NCBI GenBank assembly: GCA_015478945.1
Contig: JABUQX010057227.1
Coordinates: 1-10,000 of the forward strand
Reading direction: 5' to 3'
DNA length: 10,000 bases
DNA from: Trachelipus rathkii
Taxonomy: Eukaryota; Arthropoda; Malacostraca; Isopoda; Trachelipodidae
Within the stretch, counting starts at the first letter, position 1. Each line of letters starts with the position of its first letter. The notes below the pieces were generated by a model that ran no database searches, was not told the DNA's origin, and saw only the letters and a program-made list of their open reading frames with translations. Positions 1 through 6,110 of this stretch are shown in pieces. A program made the position numbers and the translations under genes.

Positions 1-44
1 CAAATGTGGAACACTTTCCATCTATTCCCAAAACCAGTGCATCT

Positions 45-158
45 TTACTCTATTTCAAGCGTTTTCCTCTTTTTGACTATTCTTCGGTCAAGTGATAGAG
101 GTGTCTTTGAACACCGTCTCAAACAGACACTCTTCATGCTGCTAGAAGCCCAAAAGAG
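45..158 (-). pseudogene. Possible Tc1/mariner-like transposase fragment (tentative)
   Basis: The minus strand is open for about 38 codons between in-frame stops and contains an ATG at 137. The middle reads KTPLSLDRRIVKK, which loosely recalls the 'R-x-T-P-x-x-D-R-x-I-V' region joining the two helix-turn-helix halves of Tc1-like transposases. No DDE catalytic region follows and no terminal inverted repeats are visible around it. The segment is basic and less AT-driven than neighbouring frames, which is the only other argument. A chance open frame is as likely as a relic. Confidence 0.15.
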
Positions 159-430
159 TTATGGATTCAGCAATGATCGCTAACAGAATAGTAATTTGCG
201 TGTCTGTTTGTGTTATCTTTTGCTTTTTATTGGCTGGTGATATCTCATGGACCTTTAGCAGCATATCATCACATAGGCATCCTAAATTAATTTTAAACCT
301 CTGTCTCTGTGAACCACGTGGTTCAAGAAATTTGTTTTGTAACTAGGATTTAGAAAAGTTGCTATTGTAAATGCGTCATCGTTTTGCAGAGTTTGGATGT
401 CTCAAAATAATGTACTAACACATTGACTGC

Positions 431-450
431 TTTTTTTTTTTTTTTTTTTT
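431..450. repeat. Homopolymer T20 tract
   Basis: Twenty consecutive T residues lie between CATTGACTGC and CTCTGTCTCC. On the minus strand this is an A20 run, as at the tail of a retroposed copy, but I recognise no SINE or processed transcript 5' of it and no flanking target duplication. Confidence 0.9.
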
Positions 451-478
451 CTCTGTCTCCTTGAAAGTCCCTTGCTTT

Positions 479-640
479 TATATATATTATATATATATAT
501 ATATATTATATATTAATATTATTCATACTATTAATATAGTAGTATATATATTATATAATTAATATATATAATATATATATAGTATATATTATATATATAA
601 TAGATATGATTATAGTAGTATATATATACTATATATAAAG
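479..640. repeat. Interrupted TA microsatellite block 1
   Basis: Almost pure A/T with runs of alternating TA broken by TTA, AATA and AGTA steps. The alternating dinucleotide makes much of the block self-complementary, so it could form cruciforms. No gene content. Confidence 0.9.
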
Positions 641-654
641 AGGATATAGGTAGT

Positions 655-812
655 GCCACATTTTCTCAATATATTCATAGATGAATACTATCCGCTATCC
701 GCAAAAAAATAATGCAGATGCGGTTGCGGTTGCGGGCTGCCGGATAGTGAAAAATGATTGACGGATATCCTTATAATGCGGAGTGCGATTCGTGGTTAAT
801 CGCTACAAATCT
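655..812. mobile_element. GC-rich MITE-like fragment with hAT-style subterminal repeats
   Basis: A GC-rich island sits between two TA blocks. ACTATCCG at 687-694 is the exact reverse complement of CGGATAGT at 741-748, giving a hairpin with a 46-base loop. The loop carries repeated GCGGTTGCGGTTGCGG motifs and a second CTATCCGC. Farther right are CGGATATCC and GCGGAGTGCG. Clustered, inverted GCGG/ATCCGC motifs are common in subterminal regions of hAT-type DNA transposons in animals. Clear terminal inverted repeats and a target duplication are not visible, so the superfamily is an inference and the limits are approximate. Confidence 0.35.
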
Positions 813-814
813 CA

Positions 815-952
815 TTATATATATTATATAGTAATATAGTATAGTATATATATATATAATATATATACTATATATAATATATACTAATATATATATATAT
901 TGACTATAATATAAGGTCTATTATTTAGCGTATAATATATATGATATATAGT
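815..952. repeat. Interrupted TA microsatellite block 2
   Basis: Degenerate TA-rich block following the GC-rich MITE-like fragment. It fades into AT-rich DNA at its right end near TATAGTGCGTC. Confidence 0.85.
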
Positions 953-1180
953 GCGTCAGCGTCTGAATTAGCCGTCATATGTATCTTAAAAACATATTTA
1001 TTTTAACGAGTAAACCAATAAAAGGTCTCTAAATAGGCTCTCTAATCATATTACTATAATTAATTAACAATGAATTTTTTTTTATTTTCTTTTTATAATT
1101 TTTTTTACATTGTTCCTACGGAAATTTTTTACCAGGATTCCAAAAATGTATCCTTTTCGCTGTAGCTATTGTAAAGTTTT
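953..1180. other. AT-rich interval containing first copy of a duplicated segment
   Basis: No gene or RNA is visible. The right half (1086-1181) is the first copy of a diverged ~90-bp duplicated segment annotated separately. The left half shows nothing I can classify. Confidence 0.4.
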
Positions 1181-1181
1181 T
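1086..1181. repeat. Diverged duplicated segment, copy 1
   Basis: A T-rich lead is followed by TTTTACATT, an ACCAGGATTCCAAAA block, ATGTATCC, TTTTCGCTGTAGC and GTTTTT. The same blocks recur in the same order at 1321-1411 with substitutions and small indels. Each copy is followed at short distance by a TA array, which suggests duplication of a larger unit or two insertions of one small element. Identity is moderate by eye. Confidence 0.45.
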
Positions 1182-1281
1182 GATATATATTATATATATA
1201 TTATATATTAATTAGTATATAAGTAATATAGTACTTATATATCATATATATATATACTATAGTTTTAATATATATATTAGC
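1181..1281. repeat. Interrupted TA microsatellite block 3
   Basis: Short TA-rich block lying between the two copies of the diverged duplicated segment. Confidence 0.8.
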
Positions 1282-1320
1282 AAATACAGGTATTTCTTTT
1301 ATTCATATTTATATAATGAA

Positions 1321-1411
1321 GTTTTCTTTTTTTTTACATTTCCAGGACTAAAACTGGACCAGCATTCCAACTAATGTATTCCGTTTTTACTGTAGCATAA
1401 ATAGTTTTTAA
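1321..1411. repeat. Diverged duplicated segment, copy 2
   Basis: Direct-orientation counterpart of 1086-1181: TTTTACATT, ACCAGCATTCCAAC, ATGTATTCCG, TTTTTACTGTAGC and AGTTTTT align in order. It has no open frame or recognised motif and its origin is unknown. Confidence 0.45.
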
Positions 1412-1448
1412 GATCACATATGTACCGGCTCTTCCACGTACACGGCTC

Positions 1449-1657
1449 TATATTATATATATATATACTATATATATATATATATTATATATATAATAAT
1501 TATATATATATATGATATATATTATATATATTATTATATATATAGATATATGACTATATAATATATATATATTATTAAGTATATATATATATATTTATAT
1601 ACTTATATATATATATAGATTTATATAGCGTTATATAATATATATATATATATATAG

Positions 1658-1691
<34 letters not shown>

Positions 1692-1799
1692 TATATATAT
1701 ATAGTATTATATATATATATATATATTATATTTATAATATATATATATAGTATAATATACTATATTATATATACTATATTATAGGTGGTGTACGGTGAA

Positions 1800-1864
<65 letters not shown>
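1449..1864. repeat. Long TA microsatellite block 4
   Basis: About 400 bp of TA alternation with frequent phase breaks. The only non-AT interruption is GTGGTGTACGGTGAAG at 1785-1800. The right part (1801-1862) abuts the left tip of the proposed hAT element. The short plus-strand frame starting at 1795 is an Ile/Tyr artefact of this repeat. Confidence 0.95.
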
Positions 1865-1867
<3 letters not shown>

Positions 1868-1885
1868 CGGGATTGTATCGGAAGC

Positions 1886-1967
1886 CGGAACCGGTTCCGC
1901 GCGCGGAACCTCGATTTTTTGGAAGTTCCGGTTGTCCGGCGCGGACTAGCTTGGTTCCGGCCGGAAC
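1886..1967. repeat. Cluster of GC-rich palindromes near the left hAT tip
   Basis: Three perfect palindromes occur close together: CGGAACCGGTTCCG (1886-1899), GGTTCCGCGCGCGGAACC (1893-1910, 18 bp) and GTTCCGGCCGGAAC (1954-1967). The first two overlap and would form alternative stems. In hAT elements, repeated subterminal motifs bind the transposase; applying that role here is an inference. Confidence 0.8.
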
Positions 1968-2078
1968 TAACCAGAACTTTCTACTTTTTTCAAATGTCTT
2001 TCTTTAATAAAATTCAGCAATTGATTTGTCATTTACACAGTTATTATATGCATAAAAATAATATTGAAAATTGATATA

Positions 2079-2893
2079 CAGTCGTCCCTCGTAGAACGCG
2101 GTGGTTAGGTTCATGACCCCCTCGTTATACGATATCGCGTAAATAACTTTAAACGCCCCTGAAAAATTTTTTTTAGCCTTTGTATAAACAGTGAATAAAA
2201 TACAGGCACGGCATATTTTTATTTATCCTTAATAATTATAATTGAATTGATTGGGAGATACAATGTTATTTTCAGAACAGAATATAAACATATTTTATTG
2301 ACTAGTTAAGTAGTCGTATATTTATTAACATTACAATACCTTTACTATCTACATATCTTAAAAATGAGCAAAAAAGTTTTTAGTTTTTTTAAATGAAAAA
2401 TATACAATGTAACAAACCTTAAAAAATTTGGAGATAAAATTGTTTTATATATTTAATTAAATAGCCTGAGTACTGTAATATAAAAGATTTTAAAGTTTGC
2501 CATATTGAAGCACAAAATAGTTTTCTTTCAAATTTGTAAATGAAGTTGAAGGTGTAAAAGATGAAGGCAGTCCAGAATCTGTAGGTTGTATTGGTTGCTT
2601 TTTTGAGAAATACATCGTTATCGGTAATTGACGCTTCTGCCTTTTAGCTCACCAAATATTTCCTTTTTTTTTCTTTTCATTTCATTATCTAACATATGTA
2701 TGTATTATTTTATTTTATTTTTTAAATATTTAATTTAAAATTATTATCAATATAACATATGTATTTAAAGAATCTTACTTTAATTTTTGGAACATTTTTG
2801 TATTTTAATTTTTTTTTTTTTTATTATCTTTTTTGCCAACCGCGGTATAGCAGGATCGGCGTTCAATAAGACCGCGTTCTACGGGGACGACTG
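2079..2893. mobile_element. Non-autonomous pogo/Tigger-like DNA transposon, 815 bp
   Basis: The element starts CAGTCGTCCCTCGTAGAACG and on the other strand ends CAGTCGTCCCCGTAGAACGC, giving terminal inverted repeats of about 24 bp that differ by a single-base indel and continue into GGT. It is flanked by TA on both sides (2077-2078 and 2894-2895), the hallmark duplication of Tc1/mariner/pogo elements. CAGTCGTCCCTC termini followed by a GGTTCATGACCCC-type sequence closely resemble Tigger-family ends. The interior is AT-rich and keeps only a short C-terminal-like coding remnant on the minus strand, so it could not mobilise itself. Confidence 0.85.
2490..2648 (-). pseudogene. Remnant of a Tigger/pogo-like transposase C-terminus
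   Basis: Inside the 815-bp element the minus strand is open for 52 codons, bounded upstream by a TGA and ending in TAA. It begins AKRQKRQLPITMYFSKK and continues with a Pro/Ser/Thr-rich tail. A basic stretch followed by a short hydrophobic 'ITxFFxK' motif is typical of the extreme C-terminus of CENP-B/Tigger/Jerky-type transposases as I remember them. The orientation fits a gene inside this element. There is no helix-turn-helix or DDE domain left. Confidence is limited because the match rests on one short motif. Confidence 0.35.
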
Positions 2894-2994
2894 TATGTGA
2901 ACAAAATCATGATAAAATGATCTTCGACTCTATACTTTCGAAAACTTTAAATATGAAAAAATATTTTCACACTCGAACGGGTAGCGCTTTAAAA

Positions 2995-3002
2995 CTCTAG
3001 AA
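2995..3002. repeat. Left 8-bp target site duplication (CTCTAGAA)
   Basis: CTCTAGAA directly precedes the left terminus of the 733-bp element and is repeated without mismatch at 3736-3743 after the right terminus. Confidence 0.85.
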
Positions 3003-3243
3003 CGGGGTTGGGGAATATTTTTATTTTTTTGAGATTTTTTTTATTTTTTTATTTTTTAGACACAAATTGTTCTTTTTTTAATTATTATTTTTTATAAAAT
3101 TAGTTAAAATCCTAATTATTGTCCTAATTAATAATTAAAGTTTTGCGTAAATAAAATTATTTAGTTTAATTAAGTTATTTAAATTATATATATATATATA
3201 CTATAATATATAATATAGTATATAATATATATATATATATCAC

Positions 3244-3324
<81 letters not shown>

Positions 3325-3352
3325 TATATATATATATATATATAAATAATAT

Positions 3353-3384
<32 letters not shown>

Positions 3385-3434
3385 GATATATATATATATA
3401 TATATTATATTATTATATATTATATATATATATA

Positions 3435-3479
<45 letters not shown>

Positions 3480-3735
3480 TTTTATATACTGGTATATATC
3501 TGAGTACTCTACTTTTTATTTATTTCTTTTATGTAAACAACAACATTGATGAATTACTTTATTTGGTAGATGAAATATACTTATAATTATAAGGTAAAAG
3601 ATAAAATTAATTATTAATTTAGAAAAAAAGTGGTCTAAAAAATACCAAATAAAAAAATAATGATTTTTTAATAAAAAAAAAATACGTAAAAAAATCAGTT
3701 GATTTAAATATTTGTTCTTTTTTGTGCCAATCCTG
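3003..3735. mobile_element. hAT-type MITE with perfect 8-bp target duplication, 733 bp
   Basis: The left end reads CGGGGTTGGGGAATATTTTT; the right end on the minus strand reads CAGGATTGGCACAAAAAAGA. Their first nine bases fit CRGGRTTGG, the CAGGGGTTGG-like start common to many hAT elements. Exactly 8 bp, CTCTAGAA, is duplicated at both borders, the target length of hAT transposition. The interior has no coding sequence: T-rich and A-rich arms surround a ~290-bp TA microsatellite, which probably expanded after insertion. The poor match beyond the first nine bases points to an old element, although its target duplication remains exact. Confidence 0.85.
3183..3475. repeat. TA microsatellite block 5, inside the hAT-type MITE
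   Basis: Includes an uninterrupted alternating run of about 66 nt (3251-3317). Short Ile/Tyr-only frames across it are repeat artefacts. It occupies the middle of the 733-bp element. Confidence 0.95.
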
Positions 3736-3743
3736 CTCTAGAA
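3736..3743. repeat. Right 8-bp target site duplication (CTCTAGAA)
   Basis: Exact copy of 2995-3002, immediately after the CCAATCCTG end of the 733-bp element. A partial further TCTAGA follows, so the original target was itself TCTAGA-rich. Confidence 0.85.
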
Positions 3744-3781
3744 TCTAGACCTGGGGATAAATAAAATTTGTACAGGTTTTC

Positions 3782-3876
<95 letters not shown>
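3782..3876. repeat. (ATT)n trinucleotide microsatellite, about 31 copies
   Basis: An uninterrupted 95-nt ATT array, unlike the dinucleotide arrays elsewhere. Its perfection suggests recent length change. It is not in a coding frame. Confidence 0.97.
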
Positions 3877-3878
<2 letters not shown>

Positions 3879-4013
3879 ATTATTATATTATTTTAAAAGA
3901 AATTAACTTTAAAGTAGAAACTACTACAAAACAAAATATTAACTAAACTGTTTAAGCAAAAAATTTTAAAATTTTTAAAACAAAATTCCATAATTTTCTT
4001 ACTTAAAATGAAT

Positions 4014-4148
4014 TTATTTGAATTTTGAAATGTTGTGGTGTAGGAAAATAAGTTGCTCTCCATGTTGTGGAGTTAAACGTCATCTCTTATCCTCAAACAC
4101 GTTACCCGCTTCTGAAAAAAGCTTTTTAAACTTTGAAAGCCCGTAGAA
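4014..4148 (-). pseudogene. Broken hAT transposase C-terminal dimerization domain
   Basis: On the minus strand, 4121 down to 4101 encodes LFSEAGN, followed by VFEDKR, a TGA stop (4080-4082), then RLTPQ and, after a short gap, QLIFLHHN, ending at TAA (4014-4016). This is the conserved order of the hAT C-terminal domain: 'S-E-R-x-F-S-x-A-G', 'K-R-x-R-L-x-P', then 'L-x-F-L-x-x-N'. The TGA replaces the residue between the two arginines. Upstream, the expected Ser-rich lead appears in a different frame (SSTGFQSLK), so there is at least one frameshift at the run of A before LFS. The DDE catalytic residues are absent. The first MITE copy begins about 10 bp beyond, cutting off any upstream coding sequence. 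Confidence 0.8.
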
Positions 4149-4469
4149 CTTTATATAAACTGCGTTTCCAGAAGCCCGACTGCAGCCCGGGCGGGCACAC
4201 AGGCGCACATGCATCGTTTCCAGAGCCCGTTTGGGCACTTCTACGTCACGTAAACGTCACAGTCAGGCGCCCGTTGTTAAATCCTCGATTTCGGGAATTA
4301 ATAAACAGGCGGGCTGTCGGAAATACTTTGTTTACAACAAATCTTTTACAAACATGTGTCGGAAATGGCTTGCCCAGAATTTTTTAATATTTCAGTTAAC
4401 TTTTATATTTAAGGGATACTAATATAATGCGTATCATTTCAATAAAATGATACATAAAATATAAAGAGT

Positions 4470-4515
4470 CATGGGCGTAGGGAGGATTTTATTAGGGGTT
4501 GGCAAAGGTTGAGTG

Positions 4516-4604
<89 letters not shown>

Positions 4605-4872
4605 ATATATATATATATTATAATATATATATATTATATATTATATATATATATATATTATCATAATATTATTTTAATATAATATTTATAATACGTTTGT
4701 AATTAATATTACTACTTCACTTATCTATCGATTGATGTAATCTTTTTCAGTTTTTCCAATAATAAACCCTTAAAAACGTCGTCTGGCAAAAATATAAGGT
4801 TAATTTTTTTTATTTCGCCAAGATTTAGGGGGGGACAAGTGCCCCCCCTGGCCCCCCCCTATATAGCCCATG
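4470..4872. mobile_element. CATGGGC-ended transposon inserted inside MITE copy 1, ~403 bp
   Basis: The left end reads CATGGGCGTAGGGAGG and the right end on the minus strand reads CATGGGCTATATAGGGGGG, so the inverted repeats share CATGGGC and a G-rich follow-up. The flanks are TAAAGAGT (4462-4469) and CTAAGAGT (4873-4880), sharing AAGAGT. The homologous position in MITE copy 2 has AAGAGT once (5363-5368 on the complementary strand), which shows directly where the insertion happened. The middle is a TA array. Shared flank length of 6 to 8 bp fits hAT- or P-like elements, but the superfamily is an inference. Confidence 0.75.
4518..4663. repeat. TA microsatellite block 6, inside the CATGGGC element
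   Basis: Starts with the longest pure alternating run of the window (about 79 nt, 4519-4597), then becomes interrupted. As in the 733-bp MITE, the array fills the centre of a transposon. Confidence 0.95.
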
Positions 4873-5043
4873 CTAAGAGTATTTTTTTCAATTGCCAGCT
4901 GATCCAACGGCCTAGCTCGGCGTTTCCAGGTTACTCAAATTTCCTGTACTCTGATTGGTTAATGTAATTTTTCTTTCAATTCGAAGCGTTTCCGAATTCG
5001 ATTTTTGCACACGGGCTGCACTCGGGCTTCTGGGAACGCAGCT

Positions 5044-5197
5044 ATAGGATATTCCTTTTTTACTTAATAAATTTTTAATCCGCTATCCAAAATTTTGGCT
5101 TGCAGAACTAAAAGCTCACAGTATGGATATGAAAAAGATGACAAATACTTCTAGAGAGACTCCACTTTATTAACAGACAGTTTTTAAGTAGAAAAAT
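5044..5197. other. 154-bp spacer between the two inverted MITE copies
   Basis: Not shared with either MITE copy, so it is the pre-existing host of both insertions; under the nested model it belongs to the hAT body. On the plus strand the first part is open after the initial TAG for about 40 codons, including KFWLAELKAHSMDMKK, but I recognise no domain and the orientation is opposite to the hAT relic. Confidence 0.4.
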
Positions 5198-5665
5198 AGC
5201 TGCGTTTCCCAAGAAGCCCGAGTGGCAGCCAGTGTTGAAAATCGACTCGGAAACAGCTTCGAATAGAAAAAAATTTAACATTAACCATCAAGAGAACAGG
5301 CAAATTTTAGTACCTGAAACGGCCGAGCGCGCCCGTCGGATCAGCTGGCAATTGTAAACAATACTCTTATCCTTATATGTATCTATTTTATGAAATGATA
5401 CTATATATTAGTATCCGTAATATAAAAGTTAACTAAAATATAAAAAAAATTTTGGCAGCCATTTCCGAAACATGTTTTGTAAAAAGATTTATTTGTGAAC
5501 AAAGTATCCTGCCGCAGCCCGCCCGTTTATTAATTCTCGAAATCGAGGATTTAACAACAGGCGCCTGACTGTGACGTTTACAGTGACGTAGAAGTGCGCA
5601 AATGGGCTCTGGAAACGATGCATGTGTGCCCCGCCCGGGCTGCAGTCGGCTTCTGAAACGCAGCT
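5198..5665 (-). mobile_element. GCTGCGTTTCC MITE, copy 2 (intact length, inverted)
   Basis: The left terminus AGCTGCGTTTCCCAAGAAG and minus-strand right terminus AGCTGCGTTTCAGAAGCC are inverted repeats. TA flanks both ends (TA-GCTGCG at the left, CGCAGC-TA at the right). The 468-bp body is the reverse complement of copy 1 along its whole length, including AATCCTCGATTTCG and AAACGTCACAGTCAGG, with scattered substitutions and small indels. It lacks the CATGGGC insertion. Together the copies make a very long imperfect inverted repeat with a 154-bp spacer. Confidence 0.85.
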
Positions 5666-5690
5666 ATGATAAGGTGTAGCTGGAAGTCAA

Positions 5691-5722
5691 AAAAGTTTCC
5701 CGGTTCCGGCCGGGAAACTTTT
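5691..5722. repeat. Perfect 13-bp-arm hairpin near the right hAT tip
   Basis: AAAAGTTTCCCGG (5691-5703) pairs perfectly with CCGGGAAACTTTT (5710-5722) across the 6-base loop TTCCGG. It belongs with the GGTTCC-type palindromes of the left hAT tip. Confidence 0.85.
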
Positions 5723-5728
5723 GTTCAA

Positions 5729-5766
5729 GGTTCCCGGAAAGAGTTCCGGCTTCCGGCCCGGGAACC
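5729..5766. repeat. Second hairpin near the right hAT tip, 9-bp arms
   Basis: GGTTCCCGG (5729-5737) is the exact reverse complement of CCGGGAACC (5758-5766), with a 20-base loop holding two further TTCCGGC motifs. It lies six bases after the preceding hairpin. Confidence 0.8.
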
Positions 5767-5796
5767 AAAATCTGGTTTTCGCGGTTACATCCTAAT

Positions 5797-5843
5797 TATA
5801 TATATATATATATATATAGTATATTATATATTATATTACTATA

Positions 5844-5896
<53 letters not shown>

Positions 5897-5988
5897 TATA
5901 TATATATATATATATATAATATAATATATATATAATATATAATATATATATTAATATTACTATATATTATATATTATATATATATATT
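5797..5988. repeat. TA microsatellite block 7
   Basis: Begins three bases after the right tip of the proposed hAT element, mirroring the array at its left tip. The plus-strand frame ending in Ile/Tyr runs here is an artefact. Confidence 0.95.
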
Positions 5989-6110
5989 GTAAATTTTGAA
6001 ATAAGACAGACAACTTCAGGTGACAGGATAAGAAAACTTTTGTTAACATGACTTTTAAGTTATCACTTTTTTTATCATTAGTAGAGTCACTGGCTTCACA
6101 TAAAAATCGC
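5989..6110. other. Short AT-rich transition, nothing recognised
   Basis: Ordinary-looking AT-rich DNA between the TA array and the GC-rich block. A minus-strand frame of 68 codons crosses it but ends in repeat-coded Ile/Tyr and shows no known motif. Confidence 0.4.

Larger units (their letters stand above)
1..478. other. Unique-looking non-repetitive segment, no gene assigned
   Basis: This stretch has more mixed composition than the rest of the left half and no tandem structure except a T20 tract at 431-450. A plus-strand frame of 61 codons (161-346) starts at an ATG with a purine at -3 and G at +4. It encodes a hydrophobic stretch near residues 10-25 that resembles a signal peptide, but the frame is short, matches nothing I know, and could be chance. 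A short minus-strand open segment is listed separately. I see no splice-site pair or promoter I would defend. Confidence 0.5.
4158..5043 (+). mobile_element. GCTGCGTTTCC MITE, copy 1 (interrupted)
   Basis: The left terminus (A)CTGCGTTTCCAGAAGCC and the minus-strand right terminus GCTGCGTTCCCAGAAGCCCG form inverted repeats of roughly 33 bp that run into TGCAGCCCG. The right border is CGCAGC followed by TA; the left border has AA where TA is expected, so a TA target duplication is likely but not exact. Without the CATGGGC insertion the copy would be about 475 bp, close to copy 2. The GC-rich left part holds several ACGTCA/TGACGT-like motifs. No coding capacity is visible. The superfamily is unassigned; the two short plus-strand frames here are incidental. 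Confidence 0.8.
1868..5793 (-). mobile_element. Proposed old hAT transposon, deleted and riddled with later insertions
   Basis: The left tip begins CGGGATTGTATCGG and the right tip, read on the minus strand, begins AGGATGTAACCGCG; these align with a one-base gap. The DNA just inside each tip is unusually rich in GGTTCC/GGAACC palindromes (1886-1967 and 5691-5766), and both tips lie directly against TA arrays (TATATAATT outside each). Between them, oriented toward the left, is a broken hAT C-terminal domain. Removing the inner elements and microsatellites leaves roughly 1 kb, the size of an internally deleted hAT. The flanking TA repeat hides any 8-bp target duplication. The alternative is two unrelated fragments of one family plus a separate transposase relic. 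Confidence 0.35.

Noticed and set aside
161..346. 61-codon plus-strand frame with a signal-peptide-like hydrophobic stretch
   Set aside because: Short, single, without a recognised homologue, splice context or conserved motif. A decent start context alone is not enough.
3383..3586. Ile/Tyr-rich plus-strand frame
   Set aside because: Translation of the TA microsatellite followed by a short AT-rich tail; no coding signal. The same applies to frames at 1795-2007 and 5666-5935.
4133..4422. Two overlapping plus-strand frames of 84 and 63 codons
   Set aside because: They fall inside MITE copy 1, and the inverted copy 2 carries indels that break frame, so there is no sign of protein-level constraint.
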